Notes: generated by a model not told the origin, from the letters alone. Positions 54,028 through 63,927 are shown, numbered from the stretch's first letter. The stretch: 64,000 bases of DNA from Corynebacterium tuberculostearicum SK141 (GCF_000175635.1 NZ_ACVP01000025.1:20633-84632), one strand, 5' to 3'. Numbers and translations are program-made.

Positions 54028-54738
54028 TCACGCCAGCCGGCCAGCTTGGCGCAGGCGCTCCACCGCCGTAGAGGCAAAGTCTTCTTTCACCAACGCCACG
54101 TAGTGGTGGTCCTGCCACGCGCCGTCGATATGTAGATTGCGCCGCAAATACCCTTCATGCCGGAATCCGTTGGCAGCCAAGACGCGACCCGAGGCCGGGT
54201 TGTGCTCCAGATAGGTGGCGGTCACGCGGTGCAAACCCACTCGCCCGAAGGCGTGGTCCACGCCCAAGGCGGTGGCCGCCGTAGCCACCCCGGCGCCGTG
54301 AACCGCGGAATAGACCCAGTAGCCAATCCAGCAATCGCGAATGCTGCCATGCTGAATATTTCCTAGGGTCACCTGCCCGGCGAACTTTCCCTCCACCTCA
54401 ATGACAAGCGGGATCACCAGCGCCTCACGCGCGGCGGTGCGCAGGTACATCAGGTGATTCCACCACGCCTGCTGGCTATGCGCCGCCGCCCACGGTGCGG
54501 CTTGGGTCGGCTCGACCGGGCGGAGGAAGCATTCATCGTCGATGCGCTGACGCCGCCACTCGTGGCCGTCGGAACGCAGCAGGGGGCGCAAACGCATCCG
54601 CGCCCCCGAGGGAAAGACAGAAGAGGAGGGAAGCTGGACAATAGGAGTGGATTCCGGCCACCCCGGATGCATGTCATCGGTGGGGCCGGTAGCAGGATGG
54701 CGGAACCTATCCGCCGCGTTGCCGAAAGGATCGAGCAT
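54028..54738 (-). CDS. rimJ: GNAT acetyltransferase, RimJ/RimL type
   Basis: A 236-residue N-acetyltransferase resembling those that modify ribosomal protein N-termini. Motifs: MRLRPLLRSDGHEWRRQR, GQVTLGNIQHGSIRDCWIGY, GAGVATAATALGVDHAFG (acetyl-CoA loop) and ATYLEHNPASGRVLAANGF. Its ATG overlaps the glp stop by one base (TAATG), so it is translated from the glp message. A gene for this enzyme sits between glp and glpR throughout the genus; whether it acts on division proteins is open. Confidence 0.88.
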   Translation of the reverse strand: MLDPFGNAADRFRHPATGPTDDMHPGWPESTPIVQLPSSSVFPSGARMRLRPLLRSDGHEWRRQRIDDECFLRPVEPTQAAPWAAAHSQQAWWNHLMYLRTAAREALVIPLVIEVEGKFAGQVTLGNIQHGSIRDCWIGYWVYSAVHGAGVATAATALGVDHAFGRVGLHRVTATYLEHNPASGRVLAANGFRHEGYLRRNLHIDGAWQDHHYVALVKEDFASTAVERLRQAGRLA

Positions 54739-56048
54739 TAGCTGCGCTGGGTCAAAAACAACACATCAACCACATCGCCCGGGCGGATTTCCGTGACCTC
54801 TTCCGGCACGCGAATCATGGCGTTGGCCTCTGAGAGGCCGGCCAAGAGGTGGGCTGGGGCACCTGCGGCACCGCCGAGGCCTTCTACCAAATAGTCCGCA
54901 GTTTCGGCATCGCGCATCAGGCGAGCACGGATGAAGCCGCGCCGGCCGGGGCGGGAATCGATGTGGTTCAACGCGCGCGCACGCACCACGCGGCGGTGCG
55001 CATTGCGCTTGCCCAGCGCCAAGCGGATGAGCGGGCGGATATATACCTCAAAGACCACAAGCGCGGACACCGGATTGGACGGCAGCAAGAAGGTAGGAAT
55101 GCGCTCCTCTCCCACCAGCCCAAAGCCTTGGACGGAGCCGGGGTGCATGGCCACGCGGGAGGTATCGACATCACCAAGATCGTCGAGGATCTCGCGAATG
55201 GCCTCGGCGCCAGCGCCGCCCACTGCGCCGGAGATAACCAGCACCTCGCTGCGGGCAATGTGCTTTTCCAATGCTTCGCGGATGCGGCGCGGCTCGCCCT
55301 CGGCAATGCCCACGCGGTGCACCTCCGCCCCGGCTTCGCGGGCCGCGGCGGCCAAGGAATAAGAGTTCACGTCAAAAACCTGGCCCAGTGCCGGTTCTTG
55401 GTCCAAGTCAACCAACTCGCGGCCAAAAGAAATAATGGTAATACGCGGCCGCGGGTACACCAGCACCTTTGAGCGGCCTACCGCGGCTAGAAGGCCAATC
55501 TGAGCGGGGCCCAAAACGGTGCCGGAGGATACGGCGACATCGCCAGGCTGGATGTCGTCGCCTACCCGGCGCACAAAGTCACCAGAGCGCACCGGGCGGT
55601 GGGCGGTAACGCGCTTGCGGCCGCGGTCGGTCCACTCGAGGGGCAGGACGGCGTCGGCAAGCGTGGGCAAAGGCGCACCCGTATATACGCGCACCGCTTG
55701 CTTAGGTTGCAGGCGCAGCGGCTGCTTGGAGCCGGCCGGAACCTCACCCACCACGGGCAAGGAACGCTCTACCTCCGGCTGCGGGGAATCCGCATCCTCT
55801 TCGCCCTCTGCGGACTGTTCTTCCTGGTCCTTGTGGCGACGCACCCGCAGGCCCCGCTCGCCACCGATATCCACGGCGCGCACCGCGTAGCCGTCGATAG
55901 CCGCCTGCGGGAACCCCGGCAGGGGTTGATTAGCCTGTACCTGCTCGGCGCACATCAAACCCAGCGCGTTGGAAATACCGATGCGCACCGGCTCCGGCGT
56001 CGTCGCCGCATCCGTTACCAGCGCCAACTGGTCATCAACTGAACGCAT
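54738..56048 (-). CDS. glp: Gephyrin-like protein Glp (MoeA homologue)
   Basis: A 436-residue MoeA-fold protein. Domain order matches MoeA: AALTDAATTPEP-like start, LPGFPQAAIDGYAVRA, VYTGAPLPTLADAVLPLEWTD, then the molybdopterin-binding domain and the C-terminal beta barrel (RPGDVVDVLFL). The catalytic loop is altered: canonical SGGVSVGDxD appears as ISGAVGGAGAEA. A charged insert (HKDQEEQSAEGEEDADSP) lies near residues 75-95. In C. glutamicum the protein in this position, Glp, binds FtsZ and GlpR. Genuine molybdenum insertase activity is doubtful. No clear ribosome site precedes the ATG. Confidence 0.88.
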   Translation of the reverse strand: MRSVDDQLALVTDAATTPEPVRIGISNALGLMCAEQVQANQPLPGFPQAAIDGYAVRAVDIGGERGLRVRRHKDQEEQSAEGEEDADSPQPEVERSLPVVGEVPAGSKQPLRLQPKQAVRVYTGAPLPTLADAVLPLEWTDRGRKRVTAHRPVRSGDFVRRVGDDIQPGDVAVSSGTVLGPAQIGLLAAVGRSKVLVYPRPRITIISFGRELVDLDQEPALGQVFDVNSYSLAAAAREAGAEVHRVGIAEGEPRRIREALEKHIARSEVLVISGAVGGAGAEAIREILDDLGDVDTSRVAMHPGSVQGFGLVGEERIPTFLLPSNPVSALVVFEVYIRPLIRLALGKRNAHRRVVRARALNHIDSRPGRRGFIRARLMRDAETADYLVEGLGGAAGAPAHLLAGLSEANAMIRVPEEVTEIRPGDVVDVLFLTQRS

Positions 56049-56103
56049 AAGGTCTATGCCCGCCCTTTCTTCGCTTCCACGTCCTTGGCCACTGGGAAAA
56101 TCC

Positions 56104-57030
56104 CTAGGCTAGGCCGTGCTCGTCCTCATACTCGGCCATGATTTGCTTAATCGCTTTATACAGCGTGGGACCATACTTTTCATCGCGCAGGCCAAAGTCC
56201 ACGTTGGCGGGGATATAGCCGCCAGGATTGCCCAAATCATGGCGCTTTCCTTGGTGGACTACCACGTGGACGGGCTCGCCTTCCTCAATGAGGAGCTCGA
56301 TGGCGTCGGTAAGCTGCAGCTCGCCACCCTTGCCTGGCTTAATACGGCGGAGGGCATCAAAAATCTTGCGATCCAATAGGTAGCGACCGGTGGCCACGAG
56401 ATTAGACGGGGCATCTTCCACCGCCGGCTTTTCCACCATGCCCACGACCTTCTTAACACCGGGGGCATTGGTATCTTCTACGTCGAAGACGCCGTAGTTA
56501 TAGGTCTGCTCGCGTGGGACCTCGAAGGCGCACAGCACGCTACCGCCCAAAGCCGCGCGCACACGCGCCATATCGGCCATGACGGTGGCGGGCAGCACAA
56601 TGTCATCGGGGAGCATGACGGCGAAGGAATCCTCGTCTTCCCCAAGGACCTCTTCAGCAAGGCCCACCGCGTGACCCAAACCCAGCGGCTTTTCCTGCTC
56701 CACCGCAACAGGGTGAATGAGCTGGTTGGCTCGCTTAACCTTGGCCACCTGCTCATCCTTGCCACGGGATTCAAGGGTCTCTACTAGCTCGGGAAAAGCC
56801 TCGAAGTGGCGCATGACTTCTTGCTTATCGGGCGCGGTAATCACCGCTAGGCGGCGCGCACCTACAGAGGCAGCCTCCTCTGCGATGAGTTCGATGCCGG
56901 GAGTATCAACAACGGGCAGTAGTTCCTTGGGAACCGTTTTGGTGGCGGGCAAAAATCGGGTGCCCATACCTGCCGCTGGAACTACAACCGTGGTGATTCC
57001 GCGGGCGGAATCTTCGCGTTCTATAGCCAT
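56104..57030 (-). CDS. galU: UTP-glucose-1-phosphate uridylyltransferase
   Basis: A 308-residue GalU that makes UDP-glucose for trehalose, glycolipid and wall synthesis. Marks: VVPAAGMGTRFLPATKTVPKE (start of the nucleotide fold), GLGHAVGLAEEVLGEDEDSF and VMLPDDIV, plus VGMVEKP and GGELQLTDAIELLIEEG. ATG 57030 has TACGCT 7 nt upstream on the minus strand. It heads a minus-strand set galU-glp-rimJ-glpR with gaps of 55, -1 and about 140 nt. Confidence 0.96.
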   Translation of the reverse strand: MAIEREDSARGITTVVVPAAGMGTRFLPATKTVPKELLPVVDTPGIELIAEEAASVGARRLAVITAPDKQEVMRHFEAFPELVETLESRGKDEQVAKVKRANQLIHPVAVEQEKPLGLGHAVGLAEEVLGEDEDSFAVMLPDDIVLPATVMADMARVRAALGGSVLCAFEVPREQTYNYGVFDVEDTNAPGVKKVVGMVEKPAVEDAPSNLVATGRYLLDRKIFDALRRIKPGKGGELQLTDAIELLIEEGEPVHVVVHQGKRHDLGNPGGYIPANVDFGLRDEKYGPTLYKAIKQIMAEYEDEHGLA

Positions 57031-57097
57031 GCACAATAGCGTACAACGCCACATTATTTTCCCGTGCACCGCTACGCCGCGGGGTTATGATTTATTT

Positions 57098-57673
57098 ATG
57101 ACCTCTTCCATCACCGCCAAAAACGAGCTGCGCGCCCGCTTGGTCCAGGCCCGCCGCGAACTTTCCTCCGAGGACCACGATGCTTTTACCGCCGCCGTGC
57201 GCAAGCATCTCGAATCCGAGCTCACCGAGTCCATGACCGTGGCCGCCTACTGGCCTTTGGGCTCTGAGCCCGGTGGTGCGGACTTTGTGCCGTGGCTCAA
57301 GGCCCATGTCTCCCGCGTCCTCCTGCCAATTTCCGGCGAGAATGGCACGCTGACCTTTGCCGAATACCGCGGCAAGGAAGCCATGCACACCAGCCCATTG
57401 GGTTTGAATGAGCCTCAGGGCCCAAGCTTTGATAGCAGCGTGCTGGCCGAGTGCGACCTGGTGCTCGCCCCTGCCATGGCAGTAGATGCCAAGGGCAACC
57501 GCATGGGCAAGGGCGGCGGCTACTATGACCGCGCGCTAGAGCCGCTTCCCCACGGCAAGCCGCCGGTTTTCGCCATGGTCTACCCCTCCGAGTTTGTAGA
57601 CGAGCTGCCTACCGAGGACCATGACCGCAAGGTTGATGCCGCCGTCACCGCAGAGGGCATCACCCGCTTCTAG
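57098..57673 (+). CDS. 5-formyltetrahydrofolate cyclo-ligase
   Basis: A 191-residue enzyme that turns 5-formyl-THF into 5,10-methenyl-THF using ATP. Motifs: KNELRARLVQARREL, VAAYWPLGSEPG and the ATP loop GRMGKGGGYYDRAL. TATGAT lies 6 nt before ATG, suggesting a leaderless message. The pair with divergent galU is conserved in actinobacteria. Confidence 0.93.
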   Translation: MTSSITAKNELRARLVQARRELSSEDHDAFTAAVRKHLESELTESMTVAAYWPLGSEPGGADFVPWLKAHVSRVLLPISGENGTLTFAEYRGKEAMHTSPLGLNEPQGPSFDSSVLAECDLVLAPAMAVDAKGNRMGKGGGYYDRALEPLPHGKPPVFAMVYPSEFVDELPTEDHDRKVDAAVTAEGITRF

Positions 57674-57721
57674 TTTTTAGGGTGCGGGAACCATGCGCGG
57701 TTTCGGGCAGTCTAAAAGAGT

Positions 57722-58429
57722 ATGCCCACTTCGCGTATGCCCCGCCTCGTTTCCACCCTTCGTACCCCTGGCCACCGCCGCGGCGTTGTAGTGCGCCGCG
57801 CCATTGCGGTGGCCCTTCTTATTGCCGCGCTGGCTTCGGCCTTATCTGCGGCTAAGGAACTGCCGCGCGTTCCCGTCTTTAGCCGCGATCTGCCTGCAGG
57901 GGCGGAGCTGGCGCTTGCCGACGTCGACTTGGCCCGCCTTCCTTCTTCTTCCATCCCCGATTCCGCAGTAGCGGCAAAGCCAGAAGAACTCACCGGCCGC
58001 GTTATTACCGCCGCAGCCGGCAAGGGCGAAGTGATTACCGATGCTCGCCTTCTAGGAGAAGAACTTGTCTCTAGCTTGGTGGGCGGCTCCGAAGCCGCGG
58101 CCGCGCGGATGATCCCAGTCAAGCTCGCCGAGCCCGATATCATCCCCCACCTGCACCATGGCGATACCGTGGACGTGGTAACCGCCGTCGATGCCGCCTC
58201 CTCCCCTTCTGATGTTGGAGAGGGCGAGGCGCCCACCGCACCCACCGCGCGCGTTATCGCCACCGGCGGGCGCGTGGTGTCAACTTCCAGCGCCGAAGGC
58301 GAGGCCTCTTCCTCGACCGTTTTGCTCGCGCTGCCCCATGACCACGCCAATGATGTAGCCGCGGCGTCGTTAAGCCAACCACTCACAGTCGTTATTGTGG
58401 GTGACCGCGCCCACCCACAGCAGAGCTAG
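57722..58429 (+). CDS. SAF domain protein (CpaB/RcpC-like)
   Basis: A 235-residue protein with one N-terminal membrane helix (VVVRRAIAVALLIAALASALS) and an SAF fold outside it (VFSRDLPAGAELALADVDL, ITAAAGKGEVITDARLLG), followed by a second region like the RcpC part of CpaB (IPVKLAEPDIIPHLHHGDTVDVV). CpaB proteins help assemble Flp/Tad pili, but no pilus genes are near; stand-alone copies are common in corynebacteria and unexplained. It precedes mscL. Confidence 0.8.
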   Translation: MPTSRMPRLVSTLRTPGHRRGVVVRRAIAVALLIAALASALSAAKELPRVPVFSRDLPAGAELALADVDLARLPSSSIPDSAVAAKPEELTGRVITAAAGKGEVITDARLLGEELVSSLVGGSEAAAARMIPVKLAEPDIIPHLHHGDTVDVVTAVDAASSPSDVGEGEAPTAPTARVIATGGRVVSTSSAEGEASSSTVLLALPHDHANDVAAASLSQPLTVVIVGDRAHPQQS

Positions 58430-58540
58430 ACCTTTTCAGACACAGCAGTTGTGGTTGGTTACCGGCTGCACTAATGTTTCGCGGTGTCCATGGTTTTTAA
58501 CTACCCTTAGTTATTCCCAGAAAGGTTTGTGCATATCACC

Positions 58541-59032
58541 ATGCTCAAGGGTTTCAAAGACTTCATCATGCGCGGCAACGTCATCGAACTTGCCACCGCA
58601 GTCATCATTGGTTCTGCCTTCACCGCAATCGTCAAGTCCGTGACGGATTCCATCATCCAGCCGATCATCAATTCCCTTGGCTCCGCTGAGGTTGGTGCCG
58701 TTGGCTTCCACATCACAGATGCCGAAAACACCTTCGTGGACTTCGGCGCCGTCATCTCCGCAGCGATTAACTTCCTCATCATCGCCGCAGTGGTCTACTT
58801 CCTCATCGTCATGCCGATCAACAAGCTCACCGAGGCCGCTAAGCGCCGCCACGGTGTGGACCCTGAGGCCCCTGCCCCAACCTCCGAGGAACTGCTCGCG
58901 GAAATCCGCGACCTGCTCGAGGCCCAGAATGTCTCCGATAAGGACATCCCGGGTACCGGCATCGACGGTTCCGCCCGCGGCGCTACCGACGCCGATTCCG
59001 GTTCTACCGGCGGCGGCCGCCACCAGGCCTAG
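58541..59032 (+). CDS. mscL: Large-conductance mechanosensitive channel
   Basis: A 163-residue pentameric channel that opens under membrane tension to release solutes. The N-terminal amphipathic helix MLKGFKDFIMRGNVIELA and first helix (TAVIIGSAFTAIVKSV) are classic; the second helix is INFLIIAAVVYFLIVMPINK. The C-terminal bundle EELLAEIRDLLEAQ is followed by a longer Ser/Gly tail than usual. ATG 58541 matches the family start; a GTG at 58529 sits closer to AGAAAGG and would add four residues. Confidence 0.94.
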   Translation: MLKGFKDFIMRGNVIELATAVIIGSAFTAIVKSVTDSIIQPIINSLGSAEVGAVGFHITDAENTFVDFGAVISAAINFLIIAAVVYFLIVMPINKLTEAAKRRHGVDPEAPAPTSEELLAEIRDLLEAQNVSDKDIPGTGIDGSARGATDADSGSTGGGRHQA

Positions 59033-59059
59033 TTCCCTTCGCTGCTTGCGCAGCACAGA

Positions 59060-59100
59060 GCCCGTGGTTTCACTTCTTCGGAAGAAACCACGGGCTTTTT
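59060..59100 (+). terminator. Terminator of mscL
   Basis: A perfect 12-bp stem GCCCGTGGTTTC/GAAACCACGGGC (59060-59071 and 59084-59095) with a 12-nt loop is followed by five T, 28 nt after the mscL stop. Confidence 0.9.
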
Positions 59101-59141
59101 AAGTACCTCTGTGGCTGCAGACCTGCAGCCTGTCTTAGGCA

Positions 59142-59360
59142 CTAGCCGCCGTAGTGTGGGGGCTGATTTTCTCGGTAGAACTGTTCATCGCGCTGGCCAG
59201 ACTCCCCCTCTGCCGCCACCGAATCCGCGTCATCGACGGTAACGATTCTCTCTTCATCAACACCGTGGGAAGCGGGTACGCCGGGCTTATCAGCACTACG
59301 GTCATAGCCGGCAGCATCGGATTGGCGGAATACTCGCCGGCGATTTCTCCGCGACGTCAT
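59142..59360 (-). CDS. Small conserved-type protein after moaB
   Basis: A 72-residue protein, Arg-rich at the front (TSRRNRRRVFRQ) and acidic in the middle, ending QFYRENQPPHYGG. The short aromatic, Pro/Gly ending is the kind of tail kept in small actinobacterial proteins at this place in the moaB-mscL region. It starts 16 nt after the moaB stop and is on the same strand. No function is known. A shorter alternative frame on this strand is not supported. Confidence 0.55.
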   Translation of the reverse strand: MTSRRNRRRVFRQSDAAGYDRSADKPGVPASHGVDEERIVTVDDADSVAAEGESGQRDEQFYRENQPPHYGG

Positions 59361-59376
59361 AGAAAATGCCCTGCTA

Positions 59377-59985
59377 TTACTGGACGCTCGATTGCTGCAG
59401 CTGATCAATCAGGTGGTGCACCAGAGGCGCCAAGGTAGCCATGCCATCACGGACCGCAGCACGCGAGGAAGCGAGGTTGACCACGACGGTAGAGCCCGAA
59501 ACACCCGATAGGCCGCGGGACGTGCAGGCATCCACCGCGCCACAGGCTTGGCCAGAAGAACGCAAAGCTTGAGCCACGCCCGGGACCATCTTGTCAATGA
59601 CGGATCGGGTAGCCTCCGGAGTCTTATCGCGCGGGCCTACGCCGGTGCCGCCCACGGTGAGAACCAAGTCCACGCCACCGACCACGGCGGTCTCAATGGC
59701 CTGGCGAATCTTGGATTTCTTGGAACGCACCACGATGGCGCCATCAACGCGGAAATTGGCCTCCGCGAGCAACTCGCTTACCAGCTGCGAAGTGCTATCG
59801 GATTGCTCACCAGGATGATCGGTGACAATAACGATGAGCCCGCGGCGCGGGGCGGCAAGGCTATCCTCCTGCTCGCTCGCCAGCAGGAAGGCATCATCGG
59901 GTTCGGCAACATCCATCAAGGAATCGCGCTTATTCGCGCTGTCGGGCTGCGCGGAGTCGGTCACATCGTGCTGCGAATCTGGCAT
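59377..59985 (-). CDS. moaB: Molybdenum cofactor biosynthesis protein MoaB/MogA
   Basis: A 202-residue protein whose core (about residues 48-195) is the MoaB/Mog fold: LIVIVTDHPGEQSDST, LVLTVGGTGVGPRDKTPEAT and LSGVSGSTVVVNLASS. These bind molybdopterin in its adenylation step. The first 45 residues are an acidic, probably unfolded extension. AAGGAG lies 4 nt before ATG. It follows htrA on the minus strand, as in M. tuberculosis pepD-moaB2. Confidence 0.93.
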   Translation of the reverse strand: MPDSQHDVTDSAQPDSANKRDSLMDVAEPDDAFLLASEQEDSLAAPRRGLIVIVTDHPGEQSDSTSQLVSELLAEANFRVDGAIVVRSKKSKIRQAIETAVVGGVDLVLTVGGTGVGPRDKTPEATRSVIDKMVPGVAQALRSSGQACGAVDACTSRGLSGVSGSTVVVNLASSRAAVRDGMATLAPLVHHLIDQLQQSSVQ

Positions 59986-60070
59986 TTTTCTCCTTAAGTT
60001 AAGGCAGTACGGCCTTATGGCGGGGTGAGGTACGGCGCATTCAGCACCTAATGAGGTCTTGCACAGTAAT

Positions 60071-61537
60071 TTACTCGCCTGAGAGGGTTACCTCTACCTG
60101 ACGAGAATCATCCGAGTCTTCGCGGGTAACCTCCAAGGTCACCGTCGCGCCAAAGTCCTGCGATCGCGCCGCCGCGATGAGCGCATCAGCGTTTTCAATC
60201 AGGCGATCGTTGACGCGGGTGACAATGTCGCCATCCTTCAAGCCCGCCTTATCTGCTGGACCGCCCGGCTCTACCTCGGCGATGCGGGCACCATTGCCGT
60301 CGTCGCGCGCTAGCACCTTCACGCCAAGGGTTGGGTGGGAAACTTTGCCGTCATTGATGAGCTCATCTGCCATGCGCTTGGCAAAGTTGGATGGAATTGC
60401 AAAGCCCAAGCCAATGGAGCCGCCCTCGCCGGAGGAGTCATTAGACAGCGAAGCAATCATGGAGTTCATGCCCACGATATTGCCGTCTCGATCCACCAGC
60501 GGGCCACCGGAGTTGCCAGGGTTTACCGCAGCATCGGTCTGAATGGCGTCAATCAATGAGGACTCGCCACCCTCCTGGGACGCGCGCACGGGACGGTTCT
60601 TTGCCGACACGATGCCCGAGGTCACGGTAGCGTTCAGGCCCAAAGGTGAGCCCACGGCCACCACCTCTTGACCCACGGCAACGGAATCGGAGTCGCCGAA
60701 CTGCAAGAAGGGCAGGTCCTTGACGTCCTTGATCTTCACGATGGCTACGTCCGTATTCGCATCCGAGGCCACCACGTCAGCTTCATGCTTGCTGCCGTCA
60801 TTCATGGTCACCTGCATCATGCCACCGTGCTCAGCACCGGCAACCACGTGGTGGTTGGTCAGTACATAACCATCTGGGGAGATGACAGAACCGGAGCCTT
60901 CAGCCCCACCAGTACGAGTCATCGTCTGGATAGAAACCACCGCCGGCAAAACCTTAGAGGCAACTTCTTCAACGGAACCCTGCTCCGGTTCCTTACCGGT
61001 GCTATTGTTGGCCGGCTCAGCCTTGAGGGCTTCATTGACTACAGAGGTATCGTTATTGCCTCCCCCGGAACTCATACCGACCACAGCACCGGCAATCGAG
61101 CCTGCGGCGATGGCGGCAACGGCCGCCAAAGCGGTGGCGGCACCCAAGCCGATTTTCTTCTTTTGCTCCGGCTGCGGAGGAAGAGGGGTGACCATCGGGC
61201 CTTCCTGTCCCTGACCGCTAAAGCTTTGGGTCTGTGGGCCGTTCGGGTACGGCCCGAGCGAACCTAGTGTTCGTGGGTCATCGCCTTGTGCACCGCCGCG
61301 CGGCTGATTCCAGCCTTGCGAATAGGAACCGGTCTCATATGCCTGCGCACCAGCGCCGCTATAAGGACCAGTGCTGTCGCTGTAGGGACCAGCATTTCCG
61401 GCGCCCGCGTTGGGCTGTCCGGTTTCTCCAAAGTTCGGACCACCCTGAACCGGCTCGGCCCTACCCGGACCTTCCTGGGACGCTCCCTCCGGGGAGTTTC
61501 CATCAAAGCCGCGGTAATCGTCATTCCTCATGTTCAT
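60071..61537 (-). CDS. htrA: HtrA/PepD-type serine protease
   Basis: A 488-residue envelope protease. A Gly/Pro/Gln-rich cytoplasmic part of about 125 residues precedes one membrane helix (ALAAVAAIAAGSIAGAVVG). The trypsin-like domain shows His in YVLTNHHVVAGAE, Asp in TDVAIVKIKD and Ser in AVNPGNSGGPLVDRDG. A PDZ domain ends the protein (GGPADKAGLKDGDIVTRVND). It degrades or refolds damaged exported proteins. ATGs at 61537 and 61531 are both close to a -35/-10 pair (TTGACC, TAGTTT). It lies directly downstream of mprAB, which in mycobacteria governs pepD. Confidence 0.94.
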   Translation of the reverse strand: MNMRNDDYRGFDGNSPEGASQEGPGRAEPVQGGPNFGETGQPNAGAGNAGPYSDSTGPYSGAGAQAYETGSYSQGWNQPRGGAQGDDPRTLGSLGPYPNGPQTQSFSGQGQEGPMVTPLPPQPEQKKKIGLGAATALAAVAAIAAGSIAGAVVGMSSGGGNNDTSVVNEALKAEPANNSTGKEPEQGSVEEVASKVLPAVVSIQTMTRTGGAEGSGSVISPDGYVLTNHHVVAGAEHGGMMQVTMNDGSKHEADVVASDANTDVAIVKIKDVKDLPFLQFGDSDSVAVGQEVVAVGSPLGLNATVTSGIVSAKNRPVRASQEGGESSLIDAIQTDAAVNPGNSGGPLVDRDGNIVGMNSMIASLSNDSSGEGGSIGLGFAIPSNFAKRMADELINDGKVSHPTLGVKVLARDDGNGARIAEVEPGGPADKAGLKDGDIVTRVNDRLIENADALIAAARSQDFGATVTLEVTREDSDDSRQVEVTLSGE

Positions 61538-61646
61538 GAGAAAACTATGCCTCACTTCGCTTGGTCAAGACTGATACTGATCTGCCAACCTACTAGGAAT
61601 TCCTGAAAGGTTGCTGTATTACCTCACCAGTATAAACGCTTGTACG

Positions 61647-63206
61647 TTAGCCCTGATTAAACCAACGCTGCGCAAAGATTTCACCCCGGTCGCTTGGGTC
61701 TTCCTTACCACCCGGCAGCCCCTCATGCGGGTCTGCCAAACCGTCCACGAAAATCTCACCCGGCACAGGCTTGCCCGGCAAGATGACTTCCATGCGGGTG
61801 CCACCATCATTAGACTCGCGGATCTTGATCGTGCCATCGTGGCGTTCAATTACCGATTTCACAATGGCCAAGCCCAAGCCCGATCCCGGCATGGAACGCG
61901 CTTCCGCCGAACGGTAGAAGCGTTCAAAGACCTTCTCCCGCTCCTCCGGAGCAATGCCAGGCCCAGAATCATCAAAGCGCAGGCGCACCTCGTGGGAGGA
62001 TAGCTGCTCCATGGATACGCGCACCGTGCCAGTTGCCGGCGACCACTTAGCCGCATTGTCCATGAGGTTAAGCGTGGCACGACCCAATGCGAAGGGGTCG
62101 CCGTCCAGCTCCCACGGGATAAAGCGCACCAAGAACTCCACATCGGGACGGCGGCGGCGCGCACGCTCCAGCGAAGCCATCATGACTTCACAAAGGTCAA
62201 CCGGTTCCGGTTCGCGCTCATTGCCGTCCTCGCGCGCCAAATCAACGAGGTCTCCAATCAAGGTGGAGAGCTCGTTCATCTGGGACATGACGTCATCCTC
62301 GAGGTCCTTGCGGTCCTCGTCGCTCATGCCAAAGCCACCACCGGCGCGATTGAGCATCATCAAAAGCTCAATATTGGTACGCATAGAGGTCAGCGGGGTC
62401 TTTAGCTCGTGTCCAGCATCGGCTACGAACTGAGACTGCTGCGAACGGGATTCCTGCAGTGCCTCCAGCATCTGGTTAAAGGAGGTGGTCAACTGCGCCA
62501 TCTCGTCGTTATTGGAGACCTCAATAGGACGCAGGTCGTTGGTCTGCGTCACGTAATCCACCGCTCGCTTCAGCCGGGCGATGGGTTGCATACCGGTTTT
62601 GGACACGATGAGGCCTGCAAAAATGGCGAGCACGATACCAAGGGCAACGATAATCAGTAGCACCGTGCCCAAGATGGCTATGAGCTCTTGCGTAGATGCG
62701 AGAGACTGAGCGACGACCACGGTAGAGCCGAGATCATGACGCTTGGCCAACACCCGCTCGCCGCCGACGGTACGCACGGAAGTTTCCGTGTAATTCTCCG
62801 TCCGGTGGAAGTCCCCGCCCACAGGAATGGTGTCGCCGTAGGAAAAGCTCATGGAGGGCGGTGATAGGGCTACACGGGTGCCAGGGTTATAGGACTTAAA
62901 GTCCTCGATTTCCTGGTCCACGTTATCCATGAACCGCGGGTCTTGGCTTTGCCGCAACAAGACATCGGCCTTGGCCTCCAAGCGGTCATCGACGGAGGCG
63001 GTCAGGGACATAGAAACTACCCAATACGTTGCCAACGTCATCAAGGCAACGGCTACGGCCACCACAAGGCCAGTAACAGTAGCAAGGCGCCACCGCAGTG
63101 GCGCCCGTGAAGCCCAACTCCCCTGACTATCAGAGAACTCGGTAAGAGGGGTGGACTGTGCTTTCCCGGAAGCCACCGCAAGGGAAGCGGGCTTCCTTAA
63201 AATCAC
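61647..63206 (-). CDS. mprB: Sensor histidine kinase MprB-like
   Basis: A 519-residue membrane kinase. Two helices (about residues 42-65 and 178-202) flank a sensor loop of about 110 residues outside the cell. A HAMP domain follows, then the phospho-acceptor His in [19 protein letters not shown]. ATPase boxes are [24 protein letters not shown] and [15 protein letters not shown] 63206 overlaps the regulator's stop (GTGA). MprB senses envelope stress in mycobacteria together with the chaperone DnaK; the same role is inferred. Confidence 0.93.
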   Translation of the reverse strand: MILRKPASLAVASGKAQSTPLTEFSDSQGSWASRAPLRWRLATVTGLVVAVAVALMTLATYWVVSMSLTASVDDRLEAKADVLLRQSQDPRFMDNVDQEIEDFKSYNPGTRVALSPPSMSFSYGDTIPVGGDFHRTENYTETSVRTVGGERVLAKRHDLGSTVVVAQSLASTQELIAILGTVLLIIVALGIVLAIFAGLIVSKTGMQPIARLKRAVDYVTQTNDLRPIEVSNNDEMAQLTTSFNQMLEALQESRSQQSQFVADAGHELKTPLTSMRTNIELLMMLNRAGGGFGMSDEDRKDLEDDVMSQMNELSTLIGDLVDLAREDGNEREPEPVDLCEVMMASLERARRRRPDVEFLVRFIPWELDGDPFALGRATLNLMDNAAKWSPATGTVRVSMEQLSSHEVRLRFDDSGPGIAPEEREKVFERFYRSAEARSMPGSGLGLAIVKSVIERHDGTIKIRESNDGGTRMEVILPGKPVPGEIFVDGLADPHEGLPGGKEDPSDRGEIFAQRWFNQG

Positions 63207-63901
63207 GGATTAGACTCCCTCAAAACATAGCCCACACCACGGACGGTGTGGATGAGGCGAGCATCGCTCTCGCCCTCCGTCTTCTTACGCAGGTAGCCAA
63301 TATAGACCTCGAGAGCATTGCCGGAGGTAGGGAAATCGTATCCCCATACTTCTTCCAGGATCTTGCTGCGCGAGAGAACCTTGCGGGGATTTTCCATCAG
63401 CAATTGCAGCAGCGCAAACTCGGTACGCGTCAAGGAAATGGCCCGGCCACCGCGGCTTACTTCGCGGGTATCGGCATCAAGCTCAAGGTCCTCGAAGCTA
63501 AGCTTGCTTTCCACCGGAGCTTCAGCGGCGATGGAATCTGCAGAGGCACGCCGTACCAAGGAGCGCACGCGGGCCAAGAGCTCTTCCAATGCGAACGGCT
63601 TTGGCAGGTAATCATCCGCTCCGGCATCGAGGCCAGCCACGCGATCCGAGACGCCATCGCGCGCGGTCAGAACGAGAATTGGGCGGTCCCAACCCTCACT
63701 GCGCAGGGTGCGGCACACCTCAAGGCCATCCATGTTGGGCATCATGACGTCCAGAATCAACAATTCTGGATTCTCAGCGCGCACCGTCTCGACGGCTTCC
63801 AGGCCGTCGTTAGCGGTCAGCACTTCGTAGCCGTTAAAACGTAGGGAACGGCGTAGCGATTCGCGGACGGCTTGTTCATCATCCACCACAAGGATTTTCA
63901 T
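63203..63901 (-). CDS. mprA: Response regulator MprA-like (OmpR family)
   Basis: A 232-residue regulator. The receiver has acidic residues Asp7/Asp8, phospho-acceptor Asp51 in [13 protein letters not shown], and Lys in [15 protein letters not shown]. The C-terminal winged helix ([21 protein letters not shown], then [10 protein letters not shown]) is OmpR-type. The kinase gene overlaps its stop. Upstream is a 14-bp palindrome that could be its own binding site. Likely targets in the window include the adjacent htrA. Confidence 0.94.
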   Translation of the reverse strand: MKILVVDDEQAVRESLRRSLRFNGYEVLTANDGLEAVETVRAENPELLILDVMMPNMDGLEVCRTLRSEGWDRPILVLTARDGVSDRVAGLDAGADDYLPKPFALEELLARVRSLVRRASADSIAAEAPVESKLSFEDLELDADTREVSRGGRAISLTRTEFALLQLLMENPRKVLSRSKILEEVWGYDFPTSGNALEVYIGYLRKKTEGESDARLIHTVRGVGYVLRESNP

Positions 63902-63927
63902 AGTCCTAATTATTACTGATGGCAGTC

